Shown here: positions 1-12,345 of the stretch, one piece after another
Layout of the letters: each line of letters begins with the position of its first letter
Numbering within the stretch: position 1 is the first letter of the stretch
Assembly: GCA_036926295.1 (NCBI GenBank)
Contig: JAVFKF010000002.1
Span: 12,101,501 to 12,165,500, forward strand
DNA length: 64,000 nucleotides
From: Pachydiplax longipennis
Taxonomy: Eukaryota > Arthropoda > Insecta > Odonata > Libellulidae
Direction of reading: 5' to 3'
The notes under the pieces: model-generated
What the model saw: only the letters and a program-made list of their open reading frames with translations
What the model was told of the DNA's origin: nothing
Databases searched by the model: none
Translations under genes and position numbers: made by a program

Positions 1-890
1 TTTCCTGAAAAGGCTGCTCAGCTCGTGGGCAAAAGAATCCATTGTACGAGGAAAACTGTTTAAATGTTTGTTGAAAATACTTTCTACGGAAAGGCAAATG
101 TCTTGCGTCGGCAAAACCACTTTCGGCTTCGATGGCATCAGAAACTTTTCTTTGACATTTTCTTGTTTATCACAATACTCGCCTTGTTTGCAGCGGGAAA
201 GTTGAAAGACGTGTGAATCCGTAAGGAATAATGGTGGAGACAGAAACCTCGCCCTTCGTCATCACTGTTCATAAAAGACCCTCTCTGTTTCTTATTCTTC
301 CCGGCAGTCTCCCACGCGGCGCCACCTTATCTCGATTCATTTCGTAAAGGGGAAGACAAACAATTCATTACAAATGGTATCGCATAGGAAGCTGCAGATA
401 AACGGAACATCTTCAAAGCAAGGTTATCGACCCACGTTTTGGCGGTACAAGTTCTCTATTGTTCGTCGTTTTCTTTATTTTGCGAATAATGGGCGGGAGA
501 TATAGAGATCAGGTTATGGGGTCGTTTCGCAATTTCTTAAATATTTTCCTATTCCCACCCATTATTTAGTCTTCTTCTGAGAACATGAAATGCGTATGGA
601 CCCACTTTTTCAGATGCGCAGAAGAATGATCTGAAAAGGTAAATGTACTGATTCGCAGAATGATTCACTATGTTCATATTTCCAATTTCTATGTTAGAGC
701 GTTGAACCAAAAATTGGTCATTTTCTAAAAGAAAGAAAATTTAGTAGGTGGAGTATACCTCAGAGACTTTCGTTTGCGAACAGATTGTCCTATCTACATC
801 ATAACAAGAATATATTACTTCTATGTAAAACCTGGATTACTTAAGAAATTACTTACCAAAATCAGACATGCCTGGATGATATTTTAATTC
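1..890. other. no gene recognised
   Basis: AT-rich sequence with short CpG-containing patches, for example near 310-330. No open frame of useful length, RNA gene or repeat was recognised on either strand. Confidence 0.6.
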
Positions 891-1105
891 GCCGGCCTTA
901 GTGGCCGAGTGGTTAGCGTTCTAGCCGCGCTATTGCTCGGACCCCAAGGTCCCGGGTTCGAATCCCGGCTGATGGGATTTTCTCTGGTCAGGGAATGGTT
1001 GTGTGTGTTGTCCATTGTTAAGTTAAATTATCGCTATAAAATGGCACTAGTATGCTGTATGTGATAAATGAATAAATTAATAAAAAATAAATAAATAAAT
1101 AAATT
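891..1105 (+). mobile_element. tRNA-derived SINE
   Basis: The left part is a tRNA-like head. An A box TGGCCGAGTGG lies at 902-912 and a B box GGTTCGAATCC at 955-965, at tRNA-like spacing, so an internal Pol III promoter is visible. The head is followed by a non-tRNA body containing GTGTGTGTTGTCC near 1000-1013, a stretch resembling the RTE-linked bodies of many arthropod SINEs. The copy ends in a simple AAAT/AATA tail at about 1068-1104. Its anticodon region does not form a convincing tRNA, so it is not a functional tRNA gene. No clear target-site duplication was found, and both edges are approximate. Confidence 0.85.
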
Positions 1106-2807
1106 GAGCACTCTTTTAGCATAAGGTGAGATTTTACTAACAACTCTCAGAACAGGAAACTCAATAATGTTTTGATTCTTTCGGTGTGTGAGCTCAATAG
1201 ATAATTTTCAGTTACATCTGTTTTACAGTAATATCTATCAAAGTATTCGAAGGAACAGCTGCTGAGGAATCATTATTACAGCAAAAATATTTTTGGTATG
1301 TAAAAATTATCGTCTTTGTAACAGCTTTATTTCTTTCTGGCAATATTAGAATTAGAGTAATGTAAGCAAGCCCCCAAAAGTTAAAAGGAAAACCTAGTCA
1401 CAGCATTATTGATGTAAAATACCCCGTGTTCGACATGTTTGGTATCAAAATTTCAGAAATTTGCGAAAATGCATCTCAGATTTTCTCGGTTGTGGATATT
1501 CATTCCACGTCACCTCTAAGCCCGAAATTGCAATATTTATGTTGGTGTGCTCGATATTTTTTATATTACAATTATAAATTCAGTGTGTGTTAAATACTGA
1601 GATTGCGACGAAAAGATAGCCCACAAAGCGAATTTTTAATCTTACGTTCTACTTTGTTCGTGAGACAAAAGGAGTAAAGATGATCTCACTCTATCTCAGA
1701 GTTCGTATCAGCTCTGATAGTGAGATGGTAATTGGTCTGCTTCGCGAAGAAAAGTAAATCAAGAATGTATTTCTTTTTATTGTATGTACCTGAAGTAATT
1801 TAAAATATTCCAGGCATCAAGGAATGAAGCAGGTACATAATCCTATAGTAGTTGCAAGGAAGGATACAAAACCACGTCACCTGTTCCGTCAGCAGGGGCA
1901 AAACTATGCAGGTTTTAATATACGCGCGGCACTGCGAGGTTTTACCATAAGAGTGCACCTAAGGAACAGTGTTTCTAAGCAGCTTGCAGAATATTGCTCC
2001 GCCTTCATAGGAGCAACGACAACCAAGTTCGGCGACAGCCGTGTAAGTCGGGGGCGTTGCAGCAGTTTTGATTCAGTGATGAATCTTCAAATACGAAATT
2101 GGAGGACTAAGGCTGAAGTCGGGTTAATCGGATAGTCTACTATAGGTATATGTAAATCATCGCCGAAGTTAGAAGGCGGAATTTCCACCGAAGAGCGACG
2201 TTGTACCGTTGGCACACTTGTGAAATTGCGCTCCTGTTGGATGCAGCTCGAGGAAGGCTGCTGCAAAATGGGAAGTAATACTACTACGTAATAACACTGA
2301 AAATAATTCATCGTTGCATGAGATGAACTCATAGACACTGCTTTTTACGATGAATCCAAAGAAATGCTAAAGATATGACAAATTCCGCGAGCTAGAGTTT
2401 TTCGTAAATATTTCCATTTTGCAATATTCTTCTCTTAGCGCAACCGCGAAGCGAATAACAAAGTATCGATTCCGAAGCATTCAAGAGAAAAGCAGATATA
2501 TGAACATTTTGTAAAAGGAGATGATAATGAACGGTTGTGCAAATTTCATCAATGAAGGTAAAATATCTTATCTTACAATTTAGTCTACATTTTAATATAT
2601 TCAATTTCATTCGATGAGGACTCATTTTTCCTTTCAGCTATTCTCAAGTTATCGTGAACTGACTCTTACTTCTTACGTGGAGTCCCTTATAATTTCCCGA
2701 ATAGAAATTTGAACTCATCGTTAAGCGTCGTAATTATCGCCGTTTTTAAGATGTATTAATCCAACAGTGCAAGATAGTCTCCACTGAAGTAAGTTCTTAT
2801 AATATGA
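1106..2807. other. no gene recognised
   Basis: Unique AT-rich sequence. A 103-codon open frame on the plus strand (1824-2135) has no recognisable domain, and this window is expected to contain several frames of that length by chance. It is not called as a gene. Confidence 0.5.
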
Positions 2808-2846
2808 TAATCTTATCGAGTTTAACTAATTAATCTTATCGAGTTT
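2808..2846 (+). repeat. short tandem duplication, 23-bp period
   Basis: The 16-mer TAATCTTATCGAGTTT occurs exactly at 2808-2823 and 2831-2846. This looks like a simple local duplication. No function is suggested. Confidence 0.85.
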
Positions 2847-3802
2847 TAAAATACGACTCTTCCAAAGGCAACCTTCTGTGACTAAAATATTTGAAATCTT
2901 TCATTAATTTCAATAAAGTCACCCTTGAAATAATGGAAAGATCATATCTTTATTCCTTAGAGCGGATTTTATATTATTCTAGTGCATTTGCAGTAGCTGA
3001 AGAGTAACGGTATTTACTGGTTCAGTCGATGAGATCACCAACGTCACTTATATGACAAAACTAATGAAATAACAAAACTTTAAATGTAAGGTCATCATAT
3101 GGCTAGAGACTACATGAGTAGTCCATTTCTTTTAAGTCCCAAACTTTTACACAAAATTATCGAAGTATTTCCATAATCTATGTTAGAATACAGATTAGAA
3201 GATAATATTAAAGTTTCCAATTCGTTTGTTAATGAATAGATAACATTTCATCGGTCTTGTGATACAGGATGCAGGAAATGTATATTTCATTACTTTCTAT
3301 CAATATTTTCCATGACTGTGATGATTTGAAGGCTATCGAGGCATGAGTGATGCCGAATGATGGATATTCACCTGTATACTAGCTAATGAAAATTATGGAC
3401 AATATTATTCCATAAAGTCATTATTTTATGGAGTAATTTTTTCCCTTAGATAAGGGAAGTCCATCCCGTGGCTTTCAAGTCTTATCCTGCTTTGAAATAT
3501 TCCGAAAAGCCTAGTTTCTAACTCTTTTCTGGTAGTTCAATACAATATTTCATCTCAAAGTTTAGTAAGTGAAGTGAACAGGAATTAATTATCGTCGAAA
3601 AATATCAGTATAAGTGAATTTGTACTGAAAATCTACACATGATTACAATGAAGCAATTGTACAATGACTGACGACGATTTTAAATAAATAATTAATTTAT
3701 TACAGTATAGAAATAACGGGAGAATATCCACGACAATCAAAGCCTTTGATGGGAGCTGAAACCCACTGCAAGATAAAGTTGGACACCTCTGACCTCTGCA
3801 TT
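2847..3802. other. no gene recognised
   Basis: AT-rich sequence with no recognisable gene or repeat. The region leads into a member of the dispersed repeat family that starts near 3803. Confidence 0.55.
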
Positions 3803-3870
3803 TTGGCTGAGTGTAGAATGGAAGGGCAAACTACCTCACTCCTCATTTTACCTTCAATCCCTCTCCACAA
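3803..3870 (+). repeat. dispersed short repeat, core ACCTCACTCCTCAT (copy A)
   Basis: The segment reads TTGGCTGAGTG, then GGCAAACTACCTCACTCCTC, the same order seen near 36458 on this strand and, reversed, near 54776 and 60018. The head resembles a Pol III A box (GGCTNAGTG), so a degraded tRNA-derived SINE is the likeliest identity. No B box is visible in this copy. It overlaps a 72-codon open frame (3746-3964) that I regard as chance. Confidence 0.6.
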
Positions 3871-3959
3871 TTTCCGTCAACTAAAGGTTGAAGGTTTGAG
3901 CGTACAACCCCACTTAAGGCTGATAAATTCGCAGACGGTTCCCAATGTTCTCAATGTAT

Positions 3960-4280
3960 ATTAAATTCGGAAGAAAATCATTTTCCATTTGTCAAGCGAA
4001 GCAAAGAAACTCCCCTATAAAATGCCCACCGATAAACTGCGGGCAGGACAGACCTCCCGAACGGGATTTAAGCGATTGGCACTCATAAATCGGAGAAGCT
4101 TGACTTCGGAGTAAACGACGGCTGCGAGTCTCATAACGTTGAAGCGATAGTGATTAATAGGCGTCGAGCTTTATCTTCCGACGAAAGTCTGACGCGATAA
4201 AGTTGGCGCGATAAATTATGAAGCGATTGCATGATTGTAACGTGAATCGAAACTTTGCTTCGATCCGGTATTGGCGTGAG
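3960..4280. other. CpG-richer unique island
   Basis: GC and CpG content rise above the flanks, with many CG dinucleotides and a repeated GCGATAAA motif (about 4194-4216). No coding frame is present. Such islands could be conserved regulatory sequence, but nothing in the sequence alone proves this. Confidence 0.35.
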
Positions 4281-7100
4281 AATACACAGAAACACCCGAT
4301 CATCTTCTTGCTGAAGAATTTTCTTCGTGAATAAATAATAGCATGTTATTCTACGGCATAAATGAGTGATGGACTTACAAAGAACTTAGCGAGAACTTTG
4401 TAAATTCTATTTTTGTATATTTTACTCTTTGTATGTCCAAGTTATTTTCTTTTCTGGGCCTGAATGTCTAAATAGTGTCGCATATCACGAATACTTTATT
4501 CGCTTTATTTTAAATATAAATTACACTTATAAAATTACATATCCCTTGCTAAGTGCGAATATTAATTATGCCATATAATTATTTTCATAGCTTTTTCGTA
4601 CAATTAGATAATTAACCGTGCTAGATAGGTGTAGGTAATATATTTCCTCACATGCATCCAGGTCCATGTGAAGAATATTACGAAAAATTTGTGTATAATC
4701 ATTGTGAAACGAAATTACGGCACAAGAAACAGCTGCTAATAAGTAGATAACGGTAATTAGTGCCCAGCATAAAATTATTTCAATAGAAATAGGAGTAAAT
4801 ATCTTAGTTACTGTAGATACTTACAACGTATCAAACTAGCTTTATAGCCTTCTGAAATTCTAGCCTTCACCTATCTTAGTAAGCCATCTAATTATTGCTG
4901 TGCAATTTTTCTATATATTTTTCATTCAGCTTAAAGTATTTAAACGTCCCAGTATTTAATTTCATTTTAATCGCTGGAAGCATTTATCTCAACAATCGAG
5001 TCAACTATCTCCTATAAAAAATTCGCTCTTTAAGAGAAGGGTGAAATGGGGAAAAATCTTCGTTACAGTTCAATTAGGGTAAATTGATCAATTGTCATTA
5101 TTATTGTATATATCAAAATGAGAGCTGTTTTATTCAAGAATAGTGAATTAGAACAAAGCATGAAACATTTTTCTCCTGAAAAAAATACCTCCTTCGAAAG
5201 AATGATCATAAGAAAATTAACAATTAAAATCCATGGAGAGTAATTGAAAATCGTTTGCTTTTGATTAAATATTGTTTCTCGAGAGAAAATGTAATCTTCC
5301 AAAATTTTATGGTAATAAGGAGATATAATTTTAGGAGATAAATTCAACTAAAAAGGAAGAAGGAATAAAGTTTCTTACAATATACATAATGTAAATATAA
5401 AGCGTTCTGAATAATTTAAATATGCAAAATTAACAATTTTAGAATTCTCTTCGATTTTTTTCTGAGAATTTTCATTATTGGTAATTAATTTCCATCTTTC
5501 TTATTTCTCAACTCTTTCTTCTAATTTCAGTACTTCAGCTATTCTATTTCTACGTTTGAATCCAACTATGTTAGATCTATTATTTTTATTCCCTCTCTAA
5601 AATTAAGCATGTGAGAAAATTGAAACTTCTGCAAAATGTGCTTAATAACGCTCATTGACACTATAAAAGTTCATTACTCGTTATGATACTGAAAACAGAA
5701 GTTATGAAATACAATTTTGTTTCTACATGTACTCCAATACTCACTCTAAGAGAAGCACTCTCTAACTGAACAGCTGTTAAATTACGGAAGAATAAAAAAG
5801 ATATCAGACATTCGATAAGTGAAGTTGCAGGTCTATCATAATGGAATTGAATAAAATGATTGCATAGTAATTGCTGAACGGGGGAATGGAAGTGGTTACT
5901 CACAGCGTTACAATTACCTAGGAGAGATTTATATTACATCTCGAGAAAATCAATCTAATTCACCGTTATTGGAGAGAGATTTACTGCGTCACAATATTTG
6001 TCGCCGGGTGACGTAACCATCTCAGCGCTAATAACACTACTCGACTCGGCCTTAAGTGCGTTTGCCTGGATGCCACGTGACAATTTCTGCGATATAATCT
6101 TTACTCGAGTAAGTGTGGAAAAATTGCTCTTTACTGAAAGAACTGTGGAAAAATGTATCTTTTCAGCGAATACATATGGCACTACTTTGCCCAGGCTGGA
6201 GATGAAAGCGGTTTTTTTAATCTCTTTGTAATGTCATCAGTATAGATGTTGATGAGATTCCTCAATATTATAAATTAAACTTCTCTGTTACTTTTTGAAT
6301 TTCTAATAAAAATCACCAGGAAAACACTCTTACAGGAAAACAAATTAGATCCCGAATAAATTAATCTTTTTAGATTTATTTACTTTGCGCAAAAAGAAAT
6401 TTGTGAAATGTGGAGTATGCAAAATAATCAAATCGAGTTAGAATGCTACAAAAGGAAGAAGTCCAGTAATATAATTTTTGATATATAATGGATATCACAT
6501 TACTTTGTTATCAGATAACAGCCCTTATTCAGCATCACTCACACTGCTTTATCTTTCATACTACCATTGCCATTAGTATTGAAATGAAATGGCAATGATA
6601 AAATAAGGACTTACACGACCGTAGATGAATATCATTTTCTATAGAAGATACGTTAAGAATATTAAATATTCTCAATATATATGACAGATGGAACTTTAAT
6701 TAGTTATTTAGTACGTTGAGGTATATTGAGATTTTGGGATAGCGAAGGAAAATTTAATTTGTCACTCTAATCATCACAAGGTGCCTTTTTGAAAATTAGA
6801 CTTTTCGAAACCAGAGTTGGTCTTCTGTGCAAGTGCCATAAGCTTTCTCAATATCTTTCCAGCGTTTTCTTACAGGGTACAGCATAATCTTGGGGTACGC
6901 TGAACCGACCGCTTCTAGATTTCGGTGTGAATTGAAATTAAAAAATAAGAAAAAATACCGAGAGCGGAGTAAAATAGTTTAGATTTAGAATAATGATCCC
7001 TTACTGAATGAAAACATGTATCGTAAGATGTAGCTCGTACATATCTCTGATTTAAGAATATATTCTCTCTCGCGTTTTACGCCACACTTCAAGAGCTTAT
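4281..7100. other. no gene recognised
   Basis: Long AT-rich stretch. Open frames at 5063-5347, 5661-5903 and 5955-6231 are short, unrecognised and partly overlap each other on opposite strands, as chance frames do. A slightly more CpG-rich patch lies at 5990-6200. From about 6880 the sequence may belong to the decayed hAT element that ends at 7144. Confidence 0.5.
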
Positions 7101-7144
7101 TCACGGCACACTAACGTGCGTGGCACACCGGTTGGAAATCACTG
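7101..7144 (-). mobile_element. hAT-type transposon terminus, truncated
   Basis: Read on the minus strand, the segment starts CAGTGATTTCCAACCGGTGT and continues with the CACG...GTGTGCCG pattern of widespread animal hAT elements, whose termini are of the CAGTGGTTCTCAACC type. The element would extend to lower coordinates, where only vague similarity persists (perhaps to about 6880). The opposite terminus and the 8-bp target duplication were not found. A non-autonomous, decayed copy is most likely. Confidence 0.6.
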
Positions 7145-8851
7145 ATCTAGGTGGCGAAGAAAATAGGGGAAAAGGTTAAAAAATGAGAACAAAGAGCGCT
7201 TAAAGGATTCACCGAGGTTTGAGAGACAGCATTCGTGTGCAGCACGAGTCTCCCGTGCTCTAGCCTATGTGCAGGAACGGAATAAAACGTTTTGTTTGTC
7301 CAGAAGAGTATACATCCCCTTTCTAAGTCGTTTCATGTCAAAAGTTGGCGAAACCGTCCAAGTGTTGATTCTATCTCGGAAAACTTCCGTGACTCATACA
7401 TTTGCAACGTCTTCCAGTCGGTGAGAGGTGATGGTCGACAGAAAAGAGGAGTATAGAAACATCTTTCGCCGGGAAACGAGCCTTGGGTATCAAAAGAGGG
7501 TGATTCATGTTTCGCAAAAACTTGGACTCGGGAGAGCGTAAGAATTGCTGTGGAATTAAAACAGCTTTCTTATCTCGAGATCTCCATTAAGATATCCGTT
7601 CCTACCAGTCAATAATAAACTGCCACTCGTTTAATGCATAGATATGCGAGCATTGTTCGCGTGAATGCACGTCTGCGTGGCTAACGTAAGGCGACGCCCC
7701 TGATCCAACAAGTAGATATATCAAAACGCACTGAAATGCTGAAATAATAAAAGGTATTACTGCAATATGATGGAAACATGAACTCGGAAATTTCCATATC
7801 AATTATGATGTCATGCGGAAAGGAGTTTATGTTTCATGACTGAAACTCAATATTCAGTTCAGTAATTGAATGTTTGTCACTTTACGATAGGTACCATAAG
7901 GTAGGCGTGGCTTAAAGTTTTATCGACATATTGATCAACGAAAGGCGATCTGTCGGTGGTCATTGATATCCTTCTAAACTACCAGTAAGTTAAGATTGCT
8001 TCAAATATTTGACTTTATTATTTGCGAGGGTGTAATGACTTGATATAAGAATTTTGTAGGTTTCGGTAAATGCAAAGTAAAATTCAAAATTACGACTGTG
8101 AGATCATTTTTATCTCAGTGAATCTGAAAGTTCGACGACATATGCCGATCAGTTTGTGGCCAAGTCTACTGTAGTGCCATATATGCTAGTCAACCCCTTC
8201 ACATATAAAGGAACTTCCCCAGAGGTCAAACACGCATCATTCATTAATTGTGCATTCGCAGCTGAATTTATTTCTTTCTTTAGAGCTCCTACTGACATAG
8301 AAAACTGGATATATGTACTCGGTGTTTCAAAATGAGGGAAAATGCGGTTGTACGTTTAAGAATTTGTACGAACGGATTTTTTTTTGAAGGAGAGATAGAA
8401 AGAAGATTGAGTAGGAGAAACAGGCTGTTAAGAAGTGTTAGACACGATATAGGCATTATGACTTCGAAACTGTTCATAAACACAGTAGTTTGCGCATACT
8501 GTTTAGAAAATTTCAGAAGTTAGTAAATATTTTTTCAGTTGTAAAATATTTGGGTGAATTTCAGGAAAAAACTAAGCCTAATTTTATAAAATCTAATCCT
8601 AAAGAGATTTAGTCTGATTTTCGAAGACTTCACATCTTAAATTTTAAATGGTTGATGTCACCAATGTTGAACGGTATTAAAAAGTCAGTATGTTATCCTA
8701 TAATGAAGGTGACATTAAGAAAATTTCAATTGAAGAAATATTTCTTCAAAGGAATTTAAAATAAAGCTATTTCCAATGATACGAATTATTTTTTTCCTAA
8801 AATGTTAAATTTATCTTTAATATTAAGATCACAAAAGCTTTTATGTGTGCT
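7145..8851. other. no gene recognised; CpG-richer 7.15-7.70 kb
   Basis: The first 550 bases are richer in CpG than the rest, with no coding frame of note. The remainder is AT-rich and featureless. The two 63-64-codon frames at 8289-8523 overlap on opposite strands and are taken as chance. Confidence 0.45.
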
Positions 8852-8894
8852 TAACGTGGATAAGTCCCACGTGGATAATTAACGTGGATAAGTA
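8852..8894 (+). repeat. triplicated ACGTGGATAA motif
   Basis: ACGTGGATAA occurs three times within 43 bases, spaced about 15 bases apart. It lies 90 bases before a second small tandem array, so the locus seems prone to local duplication. Confidence 0.8.
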
Positions 8895-8981
8895 TTGCTG
8901 GAAAAACCCCACTATGCCCCGACTGTGCGGAACACCATTTAAACTAAAAGTAATACTTAGTATTTTCTCGAGATTTTATTT

Positions 8982-9037
8982 AAACTCCATTAATTAAGCT
9001 CCATTAACTAAACTACATTAATCAATCTCCATCAATT
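8982..9037 (+). repeat. 4 x 14-bp tandem array
   Basis: Four head-to-tail units of exactly 14 bases lie at 8982, 8996, 9010 and 9024, with the pattern AANCTNCATNAANT and no indels. The units differ by a few substitutions, so the array is small and moderately old. Confidence 0.85.
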
Positions 9038-11136
9038 TTATTTATAAGTTAAAATACAATTTGTGGAAACTACTGATTGTAAGTATTTTTCGTTTGATTT
9101 AGTATTCGAAAGTAGAGGTATGCGAATATCCGAAATTTTGAATCTAATGGAATTATTTTTTCGATTGACATAAATTTCGTTCAGAATCGACATCTGCAAT
9201 ATTCAAATCGAATCAAAATAAAGCAAGAATCGAATACAAATTCAAATGGTGGAAAACAATGTTGTCGTTACTCTTTTTTGTTCCGTTTTTCAATTTTCTA
9301 CTGGAAAATTGGATGACATAGTTTATATAAGTACGCTTCTAACCGAAACTAATTTACTAATCAAAATTCCTATCACTGCGAAATTATACATAATCAAAAA
9401 TATTTCCTAATTTTAAATTTGCAAAGATATTTTAGCCTGTTATGACAATAAACAGGAAATGCAGAAAATTCGAGCCAAAAATTTTGCACGTCAAAATTCG
9501 AGGTATAGAGGTCGGATCGCCTATTGTTGTGTTGTTGAGGTTATCATGTTCAATTCGAAAAATTATACTAAAAATAATTGAGTTATCAATGGTAAATTCT
9601 TAGGCTAATCGAGATTTACTCAAGGAGACATGCATTTTCTTCGTCCTATTTTCTTTTCATATTCTTTTCGAGCTATTTAAAATATATGATCGAGATTCGC
9701 GTGTAAATGGAAGGCTTGATTATTAACTCGCATTTATTATTCAATTTATCATTACGAATATTTATCATCCAGCTAACTTGATGAATATTAGTCATTCCAT
9801 TAGTAACTAACAAAACAGTAGCTTCTAGGCTTGGCCCCAAGCTTCGCTGCGGATTTCACAGCAGGTGACTACGTAGTGCAACTAAAGCGAGTAAGATTCC
9901 CCATTAGTTTTCCATCACGAAGGACTGACGTGAACTACTCAACATTATACGCTCTAATCCCGCCCAACTTTCTCGTGACTTGGCCTTCTCATTTATAATT
10001 CTCTAAACGTTTGGAAACATCACCGGCGACTCGGGGAATCGCTCGAGCGGAAAGGATTTAATTAATTACACGTTGCTCCGGTACAATATGTGAAAGACAG
10101 TTTAGTGTGTTAACAATTATCTCTCGCATAAACTTGTTCCGAGGAACAAATTTTCAAAGTTCCATCGTCTATCACTTTTACCGCGTTTGCGCATAGCGTC
10201 GTGACTTATCTAAGTTATGCCGTCGACTGAGATGACTAAGGAAGAGAAGTGACGCCTGGCGAATACGTGTGCGGAACTTTAATCCCGGCTTATGTTGGAA
10301 GACTGTTCATCGTTTGAGAACTTTATCGTCCTTTCGGAAAAATTAGGAGAGTGTTGGGGCGCGGCGCTGATTTTGGAGCGTTTCTCCCGTCCTAATCCTC
10401 ATCCTGCTGGGTTAACGAAGCTTTTTTGTCCATTGAGGATGGGCGGATTATTCTCCAATTTAGGTAGGGACTGAAATTAAACTTTGAGATGAATTTCACA
10501 TTTCGCGGGTATTGATACTGCGCTGATAAAAGGTGAACTAAGACACTCTGGAAGCAGTCGAACAATAACATTTTAAAGTGTGGGTGAGCCTAACGTATCA
10601 TTATTTTTGATAAATGTAACAAGTTCAAATGTAATATACCCATTGGAAATTTTCAGAACAGATAAAGCAGTATTGGCTTTAAAAAGTAAATCTTATTCCG
10701 TCAAAATATTCTATATACGATCTCTGAAATTGTAGATGTTATTTAAAATGGCTACCTTGAGAAATTTGGTAATTAATCAATGTAATGAAATTAGGTGGAG
10801 CTTGGAAGACGGTAATTTTTGTGGGAAAGTCGTTAGTTCATTTTTCTTTATAATCATCAAAATTAATACTCAGCAAAATTTTATGATTCAGGGAATTCAA
10901 AGAACGAGGATGGATAATGGAGGACAAAATTTATATATTTGAATAAGAATCTTTATTACGATTGTCGCTTTTTAGAACCTCATACTGTTTTGTCTGAATT
11001 TTGGATAAAGATAACCGTTTATTCTATCAACCTAAATGGTTTATCTCGGAGAGATTCATCGGTTCCATAAATTGCTGAATTGAATTAATTAAAATAAATA
11101 TATAATGTCCAATATAACTGCTCTGAGAGAATTTTA
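9038..11136. other. no gene recognised; CpG-richer 9.82-10.48 kb
   Basis: AT-rich flanks surround a more CpG-rich patch of about 660 bases. A 60-codon frame (10292-10474) inside it has no recognisable product. Confidence 0.45.
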
Positions 11137-11217
11137 TATATAAGATGTATTCCTATATTGTGTAGGATGTATTATATGAGTAGTGTAGGATGTATATAAG
11201 ATGTATTCCTACATTGT
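11137..11217 (+). repeat. imperfect tandem duplication, ~56-bp period
   Basis: TATATAAGATGTATTCCTA lies at about 11137 and recurs about 56 bases later. GTAGGATGTAT also occurs twice, at about 11162 and 11184. This is local duplication in AT-rich DNA. Confidence 0.75.
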
Positions 11218-11329
11218 CAGTGGTTTCCATTCTGTGTATAGAGCAAATCAACTTTCAAAAATTAATATAAAATAGACTAAAATTATAGCTACATACATTT
11301 AGAATATACAAATGTGACTGATGTATTGT

Positions 11330-11880
11330 CTGGCGCCGCAGCCACCTTTGCTACCTAAGTATTCTAAAGCGATATAACTTTCTGCCGATTCTTACTTTCA
11401 TATCGGTCACACTGTCATCCTCACATTTCTACCATAAGTTACCATCACCACTCCTCTTTTTCTCGAAATCCTTCCATTAATGCACTGCCGAGACACTTTG
11501 CCTCGGCGTAAAAAAATCGACTCAAGGGAATTCCAGAGTGCCAAAAGCATCAGAGCGGGCCAAGGAATAGTTGGCCGCGGATAGCAAGCGATTGAGTGGA
11601 GAATGTTGAGTTAGTTGAAGGCGGGGACCAGCATGAAAATACGCATCCCGCGCGTGTCTGTGTGCCCGAGTACGTGAGTGAGGAAAGAGAGAAGCTACGG
11701 GACGAAATGTTGCCGTCCCGTAGCAGATGGGAAAGAGGCGTGGTTCATATATGGTGCCAGCGAATTTGTCGTGAGCGTAAACTGGGCGAAGTCGCTCATT
11801 GGTTCCGCATTGATGGCCATCGTTGCGATGATGCCCTCAATGACAGCTCGAAAAGGAACAAGTAGCTGGCGAGAGTGAAT
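11330..11880. other. CpG-rich island with a perfect hairpin
   Basis: GC and CpG are clearly raised, with GGCCGCGG and CCCGCGCGTG runs. Two overlapping plus-strand frames (11596-11865, 89 codons; 11678-11878, 66 codons) are open, as happens easily in GC-richer DNA. Neither has a recognised domain or a convincing coding bias, so neither is called. A perfect 10-bp stem, CTACGGGACG...CGTCCCGTAG, with a 9-base loop sits at 11695-11723. A first exon or promoter cannot be excluded. Confidence 0.4.
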
Positions 11881-12187
11881 AAAGAATCTTATTTTATGAT
11901 AGAATGGCGATCGTATTCATCTCTCCTTGAATCAACCTTTTTGTATGTAGGGTCTTCAGCATTCACGCTTCCACATCTTGACGAATGAAATGATTTCCTT
12001 TGTCTTTTGATAGAGGATCGAGTAAAAATTAATCTTTGACTATCTTTTGCCTCAGGTTTATTCATGGGTGATGCCGAATAATGCCATTCGTCTTGATCAT
12101 TCTTTTCTGCAGTGAAAAGTTTTATTCACTTTATTTATTCATTTACGAGGACGTTTTCTGCATAAAGCAATCTAGAAATGAAAAGAA

Positions 12188-12345
12188 AAACAACCTCACT
12201 CCTCATCTTGGCAAGTAAGCTAAGCTAAGCTCACTCCCCATCAATCTCCTGAGCTGTATTTAGCCAATTGGAGGATTTAGGATAGCCAAGTGAAAAGTAC
12301 GATCTACATTAGCGGAAGCGGTCCCGGGTTCGATTCTCGGAGGCT
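12188..12345 (+). mobile_element. tRNA-like SINE plus dispersed-repeat segment (copy B)
   Basis: The core CAACCTCACTCCTCATCTTG at about 12191 matches the dispersed family and is followed by a small AGCTA tandem. A tRNA-like part comes next. Its A-box-like TAGCCAAGTGAA is at 12283-12294 and its B box GGTTCGATTCT at 12327-12337, within the sequence CGGTCCCGGGTTCGATTCTC. This copy links the core to a tRNA-derived module, which supports a SINE origin for the family. Confidence 0.6.

Noticed and set aside
891..980. Functional tRNA gene at the SINE head
   Set aside because: The A and B boxes are good but stem pairing is poor, and a SINE body with a simple-repeat tail follows.
1824..2135. 103-codon plus-strand open frame
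   Set aside because: Several frames of this length are expected by chance, and no domain, splice context or homologue was recognised.
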